Source: an uncultured Alistipes sp. | Lineage (GTDB): Bacteria > Bacteroidota > Bacteroidia > Bacteroidales > UBA932 | DNA length: 7,772 bases | Assembly (NCBI GenBank): GCA_900544195.1 | Contig: UQUJ01000093.1 | Location: forward strand, 1-7,772 | Direction: 5' to 3' | Part shown: in pieces, positions 1-6,423 of the stretch | Numbering within the stretch: the stretch's first letter is position 1 | How the letters are laid out: the number at the start of each line of letters is the position of its first letter | The notes under the pieces: model-generated | The model's database searches: none | What the model saw: the letters and a program-made list of their open reading frames with translations, nothing else | Told to the model about the DNA's origin: nothing | Made by a program: the position numbers and the translations under genes

Positions 1-59
1 CTCGAAAATATTCTCTTAATCTGAGGCAACTTATTTTTTTCATGTTACTAAGTGGAGTT

Positions 60-830
60 CTGCGGCAACGGACATGGGGGATATTGTTACCGAAGAGGAC
101 ACTCGACAGGCTCAGCGGCCGGCCGGTGTAGAAATCGTACCAGCCTTCGCACTGAGGGAAATAGACGCTGCGGTAGCAGGACTTATATTCAGAGACAGGG
201 CAAGGCATCAGGGCCGGACCCAACATCCACTGGTCGCTGATGTCTGCCACATTGCGGTCGGTCGGGAAGTCCATCGGAAAGCCGCGGAGCATGGTGTAGT
301 CCTCAAAATGCACGGCTCCGGCCAAGGAATAGAGGTACGGCATCAAACGGTAACGCAACTTCATGTAATAGAGGATGCTTGAATATGTAGGCGCACCCTC
401 CGGGGCTATATTCCAGATCTCTCTTCTCGGCCATTGTCCGTGGGTGCGGAACAGCGACACGAAGGTGCCGAACTGGTGCCAGCGGGTCTGGAGCTCACGC
501 CATTCGTCGAGGCCCGGGGGGACCTTGCCGATGTTGTCAAAGGTGGAGATTTTTCCTGTCCGCGAACCGAGTCTCAGGCGTGGCGGTGACTCTTACAAGA
601 TTGTCGCCTTTAACTTGAAGCCGGACCAACGCCGGCCCGTCAGCATTCCTGTCAGCCACCCGGACAATGATTCTTGTTGTCTATTTGTTAAGTTCGTTTT
701 ATATAAAGTCAGCATTCCTGTCAGCCACCCGGACAATGATTCCGTCAGAGTTCTGTTTCCAATCTTGGCCGCAACACCCTGTGATGGCGATGAGGGACAG
801 CGCGAGCGAAATGATTCTGCGTGGTTTCAT
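60..830 (-). pseudogene. GH31 family glycosidase (alpha-xylosidase/alpha-glucosidase type) lipoprotein, internally deleted remnant
   Basis: Read on the minus strand from the ATG at 830, the frame starts MKPRRIISLALSLIAITGCC, a lipoprotein signal with a lipobox ending at Cys19. An N-terminal GH31-like stretch follows, including DNLVRVTATPETRFADRKNL. That frame stops at 537-539. From about 545 leftwards a different frame carries unmistakable GH31 C-terminal sequence: EWRELQTRWHQFGTF, FRTHGQWPRREIW, LRYRLMPYLYSLAG, DYTMLRGFPMDFPTD, MLGPALMPCPVSEYK and GWYDFYTGR. The centre of the gene, including the catalytic barrel motifs, is missing: full GH31 proteins of this kind have roughly 700-950 residues. 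A second frameshift lies near 75-90, after which only a decayed echo of the 'IPVYVRAG' region is visible. A 69-bp insertion with an in-frame TAA (699-701) also breaks the N-terminal part. The ancestral enzyme would have been a periplasmic or surface lipoprotein hydrolysing alpha-xylosides or alpha-glucosides. The 3' limit is uncertain and may lie left of the window. Confidence 0.85.
639..742. repeat. 35-bp exact direct repeat flanking a 34-bp AT-rich insert (repeat-insert-repeat)
   Basis: Positions 639-673 and 708-742 are identical over 35 bp; they start GTCAGCATTCCTG and end CGGACAATGATTC. The flanking bases differ on both sides, so the identity is exactly 35 bp. Between them, 674-707 is 34 bp of AT-rich DNA that does not read as GH31 coding sequence and contains a stop in the gene frame. 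Removing one repeat plus the insert (69 bp) restores an open GH31 N-terminal frame (NSDGIIVRVADRNADGPALV). The repeat itself is therefore host coding sequence that was duplicated around an insertion. Repeat and insert lengths fall in the usual range of CRISPR repeats and spacers, but there is only one insert and no cas gene in the window. Confidence 0.85.
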
Positions 831-1212
831 TGTGGTTAAAATGTTGACTGTTAATCAGTATTTTCCACAAACTTACGCAAATATTCCTAAAGGATGATGT
901 TCGTCCCGACACTCCCGCAAAAAAAGCCAATCATTTGTCAAGATAATATAGATTTAAAAGAGAATGGCTTTGATATGGCAGAATGAAAGTACACAAGTCA
1001 CCGATAATTTACTCTTGGACACCTCCAATAAATTTTCATGAATGGTCTGATAGTTATGTGTTCCAAGTTCTTTTTCAAGCATAGCAATAGAATTAAAAGT
1101 GAACAGATGATAATTAATGTTATAGTAAAAAACATTTAACTTGCAACAAAGCCGAGGAGACCATAGTGTCAAAAAATATCCAATTGTGACTGTTGCACAT
1201 GTGTGAATAGAG
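831..1212. other. AT-rich stretch without a supportable gene
   Basis: This stretch lies between the start of the GH31 remnant and the end of the IDHHN-motif remnant. It is AT-rich. On the minus strand an open frame runs from 1337 down to 954 and passes through the 3' end of the neighbouring pseudogene in another frame, but its peptide matches nothing I recognise and is rich in Tyr, Asn and Cys as expected for translated AT-rich DNA. The part nearest 830 would have held the GH31 leader and promoter. No convincing promoter, terminator or RNA gene was seen. Confidence 0.4.
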
Positions 1213-1661
1213 TCAAGGTGGAGTAACAGAACGTACATCACTTCGCAATCCAATATGATGGAAACGGATCTCATCCACCTCCTGACGTGTCGCGCCGAGT
1301 GCCAGCATTCCGGGGATATACCTTGCGTCGTTGGCACCTACCAATTGTTGGTGACGGTCCGGGGTGATATTCAAAACAGACAGAACCTGCTCAATGGACG
1401 AAGGTCTGTCGATGAAGTCATTGTGATGGTCAATCCTGACATAATTGGAGGGTGGTGGCACGTACTCTTTCAACTCGATTCCGTAGATGGTGCAATCTGG
1501 CTTGCCCGCATATTCATCAAGAATGTCACGGTATTCGCTCAGAAGAGCGTTACCCCAACCAAGTTTTTATCGGCATAGCGGATCCTCAACTCATCAAGCA
1601 GTTCCCGAATAGCCTGCATCTCAAGGTCATGGCCGCCTAAAAGGAATATTCTATCACTCAT
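1213..1661 (-). pseudogene. Frameshifted, 3'-truncated gene for a protein with an IDHHN (DHH-like) motif
   Basis: The minus-strand ATG at 1661 opens MSDRIFLLGGHDLEMQAIRE; an in-frame ATG at 1676 is possible, but the AAGAGAAAA stretch just before 1661 favours the inner start. The frame runs through RIRYADKNLV and ends at a TGA near 1540. A one-base shift near 1556 rejoins it to WGNALLSEYRDILDEYAGK, then DCTIYGIELKEYVPPPSNY, RIDHHNDFIDRPSSIEQVL and LVGANDARYIPGMLALGAT, before the sequence loses shape around 1230 and stops at 1213. Continuous protein-like sequence on both sides of the shift supports a single-base deletion in TTGGTTGGGG. IDHHN resembles motif III of DHH-family phosphoesterases, but motif I is not clear, so the link is tentative and no substrate can be named. 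It lies 180 bp downstream of the dipeptidase gene on the same strand. Confidence 0.7.
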
Positions 1662-1841
1662 AATTTTTCTCTTCATGATTGGTCGCGCCGACGCCTGTCC
1701 GCCTGCCGCAAATAGTATCATTTGAGCGCAAACAGTTATTGGCCCAGTTTATTTCACAGGAATTCAAATTTAGGAAATAAATCGTTAAAACCAAATAGAA
1801 ATTGAGGATAAATTTCGAAAGACGTTCCGAGTGACAATACC

Positions 1842-2534
1842 TCAATAGGCCTGATGAGGGTTCGTGAATGTCACGTTACCATAAATGGCGTGACGCTTGT
1901 GCTTGTAGGAGGCCCACATCCGGTCGCCGTAGGCGAAATGCCACCATTCGGCAGGATAGTTCACGAAGCCAGTTTCTTCCATCACGGTCAAGAGGATTTT
2001 GCGGTTCTTTCGCTGCTCCGAGGTAATATGCTTGCTGTCAGTCGCTGTCGAGCCATTATGTTCCAGATAGCCGGTCCCCATGTCCAGAGGGCGGCCTTCC
2101 TGATCGCACAATGTCAAATCGACAGCTCCGCCGCTTTGATGGCCACCGCCGATGCCGGCGATCATCTTGTTCAGAGTGGATTCCACTTGTTGCTCGGAAT
2201 AATCGGGATGCTCTGCCACTATCCATGCACGGCAATCCTTGCGTCTTCCAGCTTGTTTTTCGGCCGGACGGTATAGCTCAAAAATCTGGAGTCTGAGGCC
2301 AAGCGTCTCAAGTTTCCGAGACACAACAGCAAGTTTCTCTATGACCTGCGCCCTTCCGTAAGGCACCACGTCCGGAGCCACAATGATGTCTTCCTCAGGC
2401 AAGCCAACCATTGGCTCTCCACATTCTCTGATCACGACACGATTGACAATGTCCCTGGGCATCAGTCTGCGGATCCCCAGAAGCACCAGAATATAGTTGT
2501 ATAAAACGCGAAGAGTCATATCAGCAGCAATCAT
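1842..2534 (-). CDS. D-alanyl-D-alanine dipeptidase, VanX-like (M15 zinc metallopeptidase)
   Basis: A 230-residue protein, slightly longer than typical VanX (about 200). Zinc-site residues in the M15D arrangement are visible: His132 and Asp139 in GHQSGGAVDLTL (the family pattern is SxHxxGxAxD; Ser is replaced by Gly here), then Glu196 (catalytic base) and His199 in PAEWWHF. Arg89 in ELYRP matches the conserved arginine near the active site. Family members cleave D-Ala-D-Ala. Without vanH or vanA-type ligase genes nearby, a role in peptidoglycan recycling or dipeptide use is more likely than glycopeptide resistance; that is inference. No clear signal peptide: residues 10-20 are hydrophobic but short and followed by RR. 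The start at 2534 is preceded by GAGG about 7 bases upstream; Met6 (2519) is an alternative. It stands alone, with long gaps on both sides. Confidence 0.88.
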   Translation of the reverse strand: MIAADMTLRVLYNYILVLLGIRRLMPRDIVNRVVIRECGEPMVGLPEEDIIVAPDVVPYGRAQVIEKLAVVSRKLETLGLRLQIFELYRPAEKQAGRRKDCRAWIVAEHPDYSEQQVESTLNKMIAGIGGGHQSGGAVDLTLCDQEGRPLDMGTGYLEHNGSTATDSKHITSEQRKNRKILLTVMEETGFVNYPAEWWHFAYGDRMWASYKHKRHAIYGNVTFTNPHQAY

Positions 2535-2865
2535 AGAAGAACCTCAGACCAATTCTGAATTCCGCTTAAGTAAACCTTTAAAAATTTCTAACGCTTGTTA
2601 AGTGACCAAACGTGACGAATATACAACTAAAATCCGACATATCAACCTTTCTAGCAACCTTATTCATCGTATGAGTTATATGCAAGAGACAGGCAACAAA
2701 GTACAGCACTCGATTGTCGTGGAGGATATATCTTTGATTATCAGCAAATAGAGCATGTGTCCTCCTATCTGCACCACATGAGAGGAGAGACTATTAATCC
2801 ACTCTTAATCAACGCATTAACCACCACAAAAACTGCACAACACCCCCCCCACACCACCACACACA
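2535..2865. other. Intergenic stretch upstream of the dipeptidase gene, no supportable gene
   Basis: The part next to 2534 is AT-rich and should hold the dipeptidase promoter, but no clear TTTG / TAnnTTTG pair stands out. A 26-codon plus-strand frame at 2671-2751 has no family resemblance. From about 2810 the sequence becomes low-complexity, with repeated CCACCA/CACACA triplets and an eight-C run at 2843-2850. The palindromes at 2866-2892 and 2934-2999 follow. Confidence 0.4.
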
Positions 2866-2892
2866 GGTCACTCTTCGGCAAGCTCAGTGACC
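2866..2892. repeat. REP-like palindrome GGTCACT...AGTGACC
   Basis: GGTCACT at 2866-2872 pairs with AGTGACC at 2886-2892 around CTTCGGCAAGCTC, where CTT/AAG can extend the stem. Its look (TTCGGCAAGCTCAGTGACC) resembles a short palindromic repeat I recall as scattered through intergenic regions of many bacterial genomes; the resemblance is from memory and not checked. It sits between the C-rich low-complexity tract and the longer htpG-proximal hairpin. Confidence 0.5.
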
Positions 2893-2933
2893 ATGTTCCT
2901 CGGCTGGGTCTGTGTCCGGCAGAGACATAACAA

Positions 2934-2999
2934 GACAAGAGAAATCCCACTCCAGAATTTTTGTAACGTGAAAAATTCTGGAATGGGATTTCTCTTGTC
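2934..2999 (-). terminator. Long near-perfect hairpin 55 bp downstream of htpG (terminator and/or dispersed palindrome)
   Basis: Arms 2934-2962 and 2971-2999 are 29 bp each with a single mismatch (C2950 on the left would need to be T) and an 8-nt loop GTAACGTG. The arms contain a short T/A run next to the loop. It begins 54 bp beyond the htpG stop, a natural place for transcription to end, but the stem is AT-rich in its inner third and has no long U tract after it. A canonical intrinsic terminator is therefore only one reading. Such length and symmetry are also typical of small mobile or REP-like palindromes. Confidence 0.55.
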
Positions 3000-3053
3000 C
3001 TCACCCCTGCGGCATTATCGCCTGATATCAGGAGCGAACATATTCATTCACCA

Positions 3054-5051
3054 CTATTTGCGGCAGGCGTCAGCGATAACCTTCTCGCTGCGGGCGATGA
3101 AGTCGGAAAGGGCTTTGCCTTTCAGGAGGCCGTTGGAAAGAAGGGCGAGGTCGATCACCTGCTTGAGGATGTCGTTGCCGGCGGCATATTCATCAACCAC
3201 AGCCTGATGGGCATCCTTGATGGCCTGACGCTCGTCGTTGATTCTCTTCTTCTCGTCCTCGGAAGCGTCCTTGCCAGGCTCGGCAGGAAGTTCCTGCATC
3301 GGAGTGATCTTGGATTTGGCCTCGGTGACTATTCCGGCCATGACCGGATTCTCAAGGTTCACGGTGATGTTGAACGACTCCGGCATATTCCCGTAGAAGT
3401 TCATTCCGCCTCCCATCGCGCTCATCTCGCGGTAACGCCTCATGAACTCGTTACGGGTGATGATCACCGGAGCGGCGTTCTCGCCAAGGTTGTCGGCCTC
3501 CACGAAGTAGTCGCTGTCCTTCGGCAGGACGGCCTTGAACATCGCGCTGAGGTCATCCTTGTCGGCCTGTGCCATTTCCGGCTTGACCTTCTCACTCTTT
3601 GGGATGAGGTTGTCTATCGTGTCTGAATCCACACGGGCGAACCTTGTGTCAGGGATCTTCTGCTCCAACAGATTGACATAGTGGGAGTCAAGCTCGCAGT
3701 CCATCAGAAGCACATCATACCCTTTGTTCTTCGCCGCCTCGATGAAAGCGTACTGCTCGTCAGTGTCGGTTGCATAGAGGTAAACGACCTTCTTGTCCTT
3801 GTCGGTCTGATTCTCGGCGATGGCCTTGCGGTAGTCCTCCAGAGAGAAATACTTGCCGTCCGTGTTCTTGAACAGGGCGAACTTCAGAGCCCTCTCGCAG
3901 AACTTCTCGTCGGAGAGCATGCCATATTCAATGAACAGCTTGAGGTTGTCCCACTTTTTCTCCCAAGCGTCACGCTCGTTCTTGAATATCTCCTCCAGTC
4001 TGTCGGCCACCTTCTTGGTGATGTAGGTCGAGATCTTCTTGACATTCTCGTCGGCCTGCAGGTAGCTTCTGGAGACGTTAAGAGGAATGTCCGGAGAGTC
4101 GATGACACCATGCAGAAGCGTCAGGAAGTCAGGAACGATGTTGTCCACGTGGTCGGTGACGAACATCTGGTTGCAGTAAAGCTGGATGTTGTTCTTCTCG
4201 ATCGCCATCCTGTCCTTGATCTTCGGGAAGTAGAGGATTCCGGTGAGGTTGAACGGATAGTCCACGTTCAGATGGATGTAGAACAGAGGGTCTTCCTTCA
4301 TCGGGTAGAGATCCCTGTAGAACTTCATATAGTCCTCTTCCTTCAGTTCGGAAGGCTTGCGGGTCCACAGAGGCTCGATCTTGTTGATGACGTTGTCCTT
4401 GTCGGTGTCGACATATTTGCCGTCCTTCCATTCCTGTTCCTTGCCGAAGACGACCGGAACCGGCATGAACTTGCAGTACTTGTCCAGTAGCTGTTGGATC
4501 TTGCCCTTCGTGCCGTAGTCCTTGGCGGCCTCGTCGTCAAGGTAAAGTGTGATGACGGTGCCTCTCTCAGCCTTGTCGCAAGGCCCCATCTCGAACTCCG
4601 GGTTGCCCTCGCAGCTCCAGATCACGCCCTTAGCGCCTTCTTTCCAGGAAAGAGACTCAATCGTCACCTTCTTCGCGACCATAAACGCGGAATAGAATCC
4701 CAATCCGAAGTGGCCGATGATGTTCTGGTCCTTGTACTTCTCAAGGAACTCTCCAGCTGAAGAGAACGCTATCTGGTTGATGTACTTGTCAATCTCCTCA
4801 TCGGTCATACCGATACCGTTATCGATGATCCTCAACGTCTTGGCATCCTCGTCAAGCTCGACACGAACCTTCAGCTCACCAAGCTCGCCCTTGAAGTCTC
4901 CGTTCGAGGCGATGGCCTTCATCTTCTGCGAAGCGTCCACCGCGTTCGCGACCAGCTCCCTCAGGAAAATCTCGTGATCCGAATAGAGAAACTGCTTGAT
5001 GACCGGGAATATGTTCTCGGTCGTCACTCCAATCTGTCCTTTGTTTGCCAT
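3054..5051 (-). CDS. htpG: Molecular chaperone HtpG (Hsp90)
   Basis: Cytosolic ATP-dependent homodimeric chaperone that helps fold and remodel client proteins. Numbered from the start at 5051 (665 residues, normal for the Bacteroidetes type). N-terminal ATPase: IGVTTENIFPVIKQFLYSDH, ELVANAVDAS with Glu32 and Asn36, DNGIGM at 77-82, and the lid glycine motif GHFGLGFYSAF from 113. The middle domain carries the catalytic-arginine loop PLNVSRSYLQ (Arg328). The C-terminal dimerisation region includes PAEPGKDASEDEKKRINDER and ends SEKVIADACRK. No frameshift or missing key residue seen. An in-frame ATG four codons upstream (5063, MKDIM) is possible; I chose 5051 because known Bacteroidetes HtpG proteins begin only a few residues before the IGVTTENIF motif. 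No CIRCE operator (TTAGCACTC-N9-GAGTGCTAA) was seen upstream. The invertase gene lies 99 bp upstream of 5063 on the same strand. Confidence 0.98.
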   Translation of the reverse strand: MANKGQIGVTTENIFPVIKQFLYSDHEIFLRELVANAVDASQKMKAIASNGDFKGELGELKVRVELDEDAKTLRIIDNGIGMTDEEIDKYINQIAFSSAGEFLEKYKDQNIIGHFGLGFYSAFMVAKKVTIESLSWKEGAKGVIWSCEGNPEFEMGPCDKAERGTVITLYLDDEAAKDYGTKGKIQQLLDKYCKFMPVPVVFGKEQEWKDGKYVDTDKDNVINKIEPLWTRKPSELKEEDYMKFYRDLYPMKEDPLFYIHLNVDYPFNLTGILYFPKIKDRMAIEKNNIQLYCNQMFVTDHVDNIVPDFLTLLHGVIDSPDIPLNVSRSYLQADENVKKISTYITKKVADRLEEIFKNERDAWEKKWDNLKLFIEYGMLSDEKFCERALKFALFKNTDGKYFSLEDYRKAIAENQTDKDKKVVYLYATDTDEQYAFIEAAKNKGYDVLLMDCELDSHYVNLLEQKIPDTRFARVDSDTIDNLIPKSEKVKPEMAQADKDDLSAMFKAVLPKDSDYFVEADNLGENAAPVIITRNEFMRRYREMSAMGGGMNFYGNMPESFNITVNLENPVMAGIVTEAKSKITPMQELPAEPGKDASEDEKKRINDERQAIKDAHQAVVDEYAAGNDILKQVIDLALLSNGLLKGKALSDFIARSEKVIADACRK

Positions 5052-5126
5052 AATATCTTTCATTTTTAAATTTTACGAATATATTCAGTCGGCTCCACCT
5101 TCTGATGAAGCTGGTTCAAGGATAGT

Positions 5127-5159
5127 CAAAATATGTTCCAAGAGATTCAGACTGACAAA
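5127..5159 (-). promoter_or_regulatory. Candidate htpG promoter, Bacteroidetes type
   Basis: On the minus strand a TTTG (5159-5156) is followed after 21 bp by ATATTTTG (5134-5127), close to the Bacteroidetes -33 TTTG / -7 TAnnTTTG arrangement but not a perfect -7 box. Transcription would start near 5120, leaving a leader of about 60-70 nt. The box lies just past the end of the invertase gene, so htpG can be transcribed independently of it. Confidence 0.35.
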
Positions 5160-5162
5160 TTG

Positions 5163-5768
5163 TCATTCCTCTTCACAGGACTTCAAGAACCGCCACAAGG
5201 TATTCCGGTCCACCTTGCAGATCTTGGCGATCTTGCGCTGTGACATTCCCACCGCCATCAACTCCGCGATCAAGGTCCTCTTACCGTACAGTTTACGTTT
5301 CTCCAACGCCGTCTTCCGTCCTTTAGGCCTGCCAAGCACCACACCCTCGGCCCTCTTCCGTGCCAACGCCTCCTTCGTTCTCTGGCTGATAAGGTTGCGT
5401 TCGATCTCCGCCGACAGCCCGAAAGCGAACGCCAGCACCTTGCTCTGAATATCCTCACCCAGCCGATAGTTGTCCTTGATCGTCCACACCTTGCACTCCT
5501 TGGTCATACAGATGTTGAGTATCTCCATAATCATAAACAGGTTACGCCCCAACCTCGAAAGTTCCGCGCAGATGATCAGATCATCCTTCCGCACACGCCG
5601 AAGCAGCGTCCCCAACTCCCTTTTACTATAGGATTTGGTTCCGCTGATGGTCTCCTCTATCCACCCGTCGATGGACAGATGTTCCCTCTCGCAGAAGTTA
5701 TTGATTTCAAACCTTTGATTCTCAACAGTCTGTTTGTCGCTGCTGACCCGAATGTAGCCGTAATTCAT
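5163..5768 (-). CDS. Serine site-specific recombinase, Mpi-like DNA invertase
   Basis: A 201-residue small serine recombinase of the resolvase/invertase family, which cuts and rejoins DNA at paired sites through a covalent phosphoserine link. The N-terminus GYIRVSSDKQTVENQRFE holds nucleophile Ser9 with Arg7. ELSRLGR (Arg72, Arg75) is the second active-site motif. A long helix around 103-135 (IQSKVLAFAFGLSAEIERN) leads to ISQRTKEALARKRAEGV and LGRPKGR. The C-terminus (about 165-195, GMSQRKIAKICKVDRNTLWRFL) is a helix-turn-helix for site recognition. The catalytic domain closely resembles what I recall of Bacteroides fragilis Mpi, which flips many promoters around the genome. Length and motifs are complete, so it looks functional. 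No pair of inverted recombination sites flanking an obvious promoter is visible here, as expected for a trans-acting master invertase. It could alternatively be a resolvase from a lost mobile element. Confidence 0.92.
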   Translation of the reverse strand: MNYGYIRVSSDKQTVENQRFEINNFCEREHLSIDGWIEETISGTKSYSKRELGTLLRRVRKDDLIICAELSRLGRNLFMIMEILNICMTKECKVWTIKDNYRLGEDIQSKVLAFAFGLSAEIERNLISQRTKEALARKRAEGVVLGRPKGRKTALEKRKLYGKRTLIAELMAVGMSQRKIAKICKVDRNTLWRFLKSCEEE

Positions 5769-5857
5769 AGTTCTCTGCCTCCTCTTTCCTTTCGCCTCAC
5801 CCGCATCAGAATCCTACGCCCCGCGGAAAGAAACCGAAGCCGTTCCGATGCCCGCCC

Positions 5858-5888
5858 TAAAGATAGCCAATGTCCACAACAATTCCAA
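5858..5888 (-). promoter_or_regulatory. Candidate promoter for the invertase gene
   Basis: On the minus strand TTGG (5888-5885) is followed after 19 bp by TATCTTTA (5865-5858), one base off the Bacteroidetes -7 consensus TAnnTTTG. Transcription would begin near 5851, giving a leader of about 80 nt before the start at 5768. The match is suggestive only. Confidence 0.35.
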
Positions 5889-5939
5889 GCCCTATGATTC
5901 ATAAATATTTACATTTCGCTCGTCATTCACTCACCACGC

Positions 5940-6145
5940 CTCTCCACAGTCCCTCCATGGCAACACTGTTGGCCTTTTTCGCCGCCCAGCACCCCACTTC
6001 GGAACTCTTCAGTAACGCTTTTGGCCTTTTTCGCTGCCAAACATCTCCCGTCGGAACCCTCAGGCGACACTTTTGCCCTTTTTTGCCGCCCGAAACCTCA
6101 CTTCGGAACCCTTCAGCAACACTTTAGACCATTTCTGTCACCTTG
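5940..6145. repeat. 52-bp tandem repeat (minisatellite), about 3.5 copies
   Basis: The core TTGGCCTTTTTCGC and its variants recur exactly 52 bp apart: GGCC at 5971 and 6023, GCCC at 6075, GACC at 6127. CACTTCGGAACTCTTCAG and related forms recur with the same period. Copies differ by substitutions but keep the period without gaps, so this is an old array. As 52 is not a multiple of three and the encoded peptide changes frame each copy, it is not coding. It ends just before the CAGGTG dyads and lies upstream of the invertase promoter. Confidence 0.85.
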
Positions 6146-6192
6146 CAAGTATGCAACCAATATTCCCGGATAGCGCAGTCGACTCATCCATC

Positions 6193-6402
6193 GCACCTAA
6201 AACGACATTCTACTGATAACGACCAAGTTACAATTCCAGGTGTGAATATAATCGCACACCTGAAAGTCAAAGAACCCTCTACAGTGCCCCCTATTGGCGC
6301 CCCACCCTTCCAGGTGCGAAATACTACGCGCACCTGGAACTGCATTTATCCGATAATCATTAAGTTGCAGTTCTAGGTGCTGATGTAATCGATCTCCTGA
6401 AT
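6193..6402. repeat. Cluster of CAGGTG dyads on two diverged direct repeats (137-bp offset)
   Basis: Dyad A: TTCCAGGTGTG at 6234-6244 with a one-mismatch partner CACACCTGAAA at 6255-6265 and a 10-nt loop. Dyad B: TTCCAGGTGCG at 6308-6318 with perfect partner CGCACCTGGAA at 6329-6339, again a 10-nt loop. Dyad C (from TTCTAGGTGCT at 6371 to about 6401) is a decayed version of the same design. In addition, 6193-6264 and 6330-6401 are diverged direct repeats at a constant 137-bp offset (GCACCT, GATAA, AAGTT, AGGTG, TAATCG and CTGAA all align without gaps). No gene fits this stretch. Confidence 0.8.
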
Positions 6403-6423
6403 TATTGCCATATTGTCGAATAA

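Noticed and set aside
954..1337. 127-codon minus-strand frame
   Set aside because: Its right part overlaps the better supported IDHHN-motif remnant in another frame, and the rest is translated AT-rich DNA with no recognisable motif.
1801..1846. Inverted repeat ATTGAGG...CCTCAAT as a dipeptidase terminator
   Set aside because: Only 7-bp arms, a loop of over 30 nt and no following T run; overlap with the stop codon makes a terminator role weak.
2671..2751. 26-codon plus-strand frame starting MSYMQETGNKVQHS
   Set aside because: Too short, without family resemblance, ribosome site or conserved neighbour; it could be a gene scrap but cannot be supported.
3207..4490. Long plus-strand open frames inside the htpG region
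   Set aside because: They lie antisense to the fully conserved htpG gene and match no family; their length follows from htpG codon bias.
5064..5162. CIRCE-type heat-shock operator before htpG
   Set aside because: No TTAGCACTC / GAGTGCTAA pair is present in the 99-bp gap.
5870..6376. Short plus-strand frames across the 52-bp array and the dyads
   Set aside because: The array period is not a multiple of three and the second frame simply reads through palindromes; no protein family is visible.
5940..6402. Possible CRISPR array
   Set aside because: The 52-bp copies are directly adjacent with no unique spacers, and the dyads have uneven, related intervening sequence.
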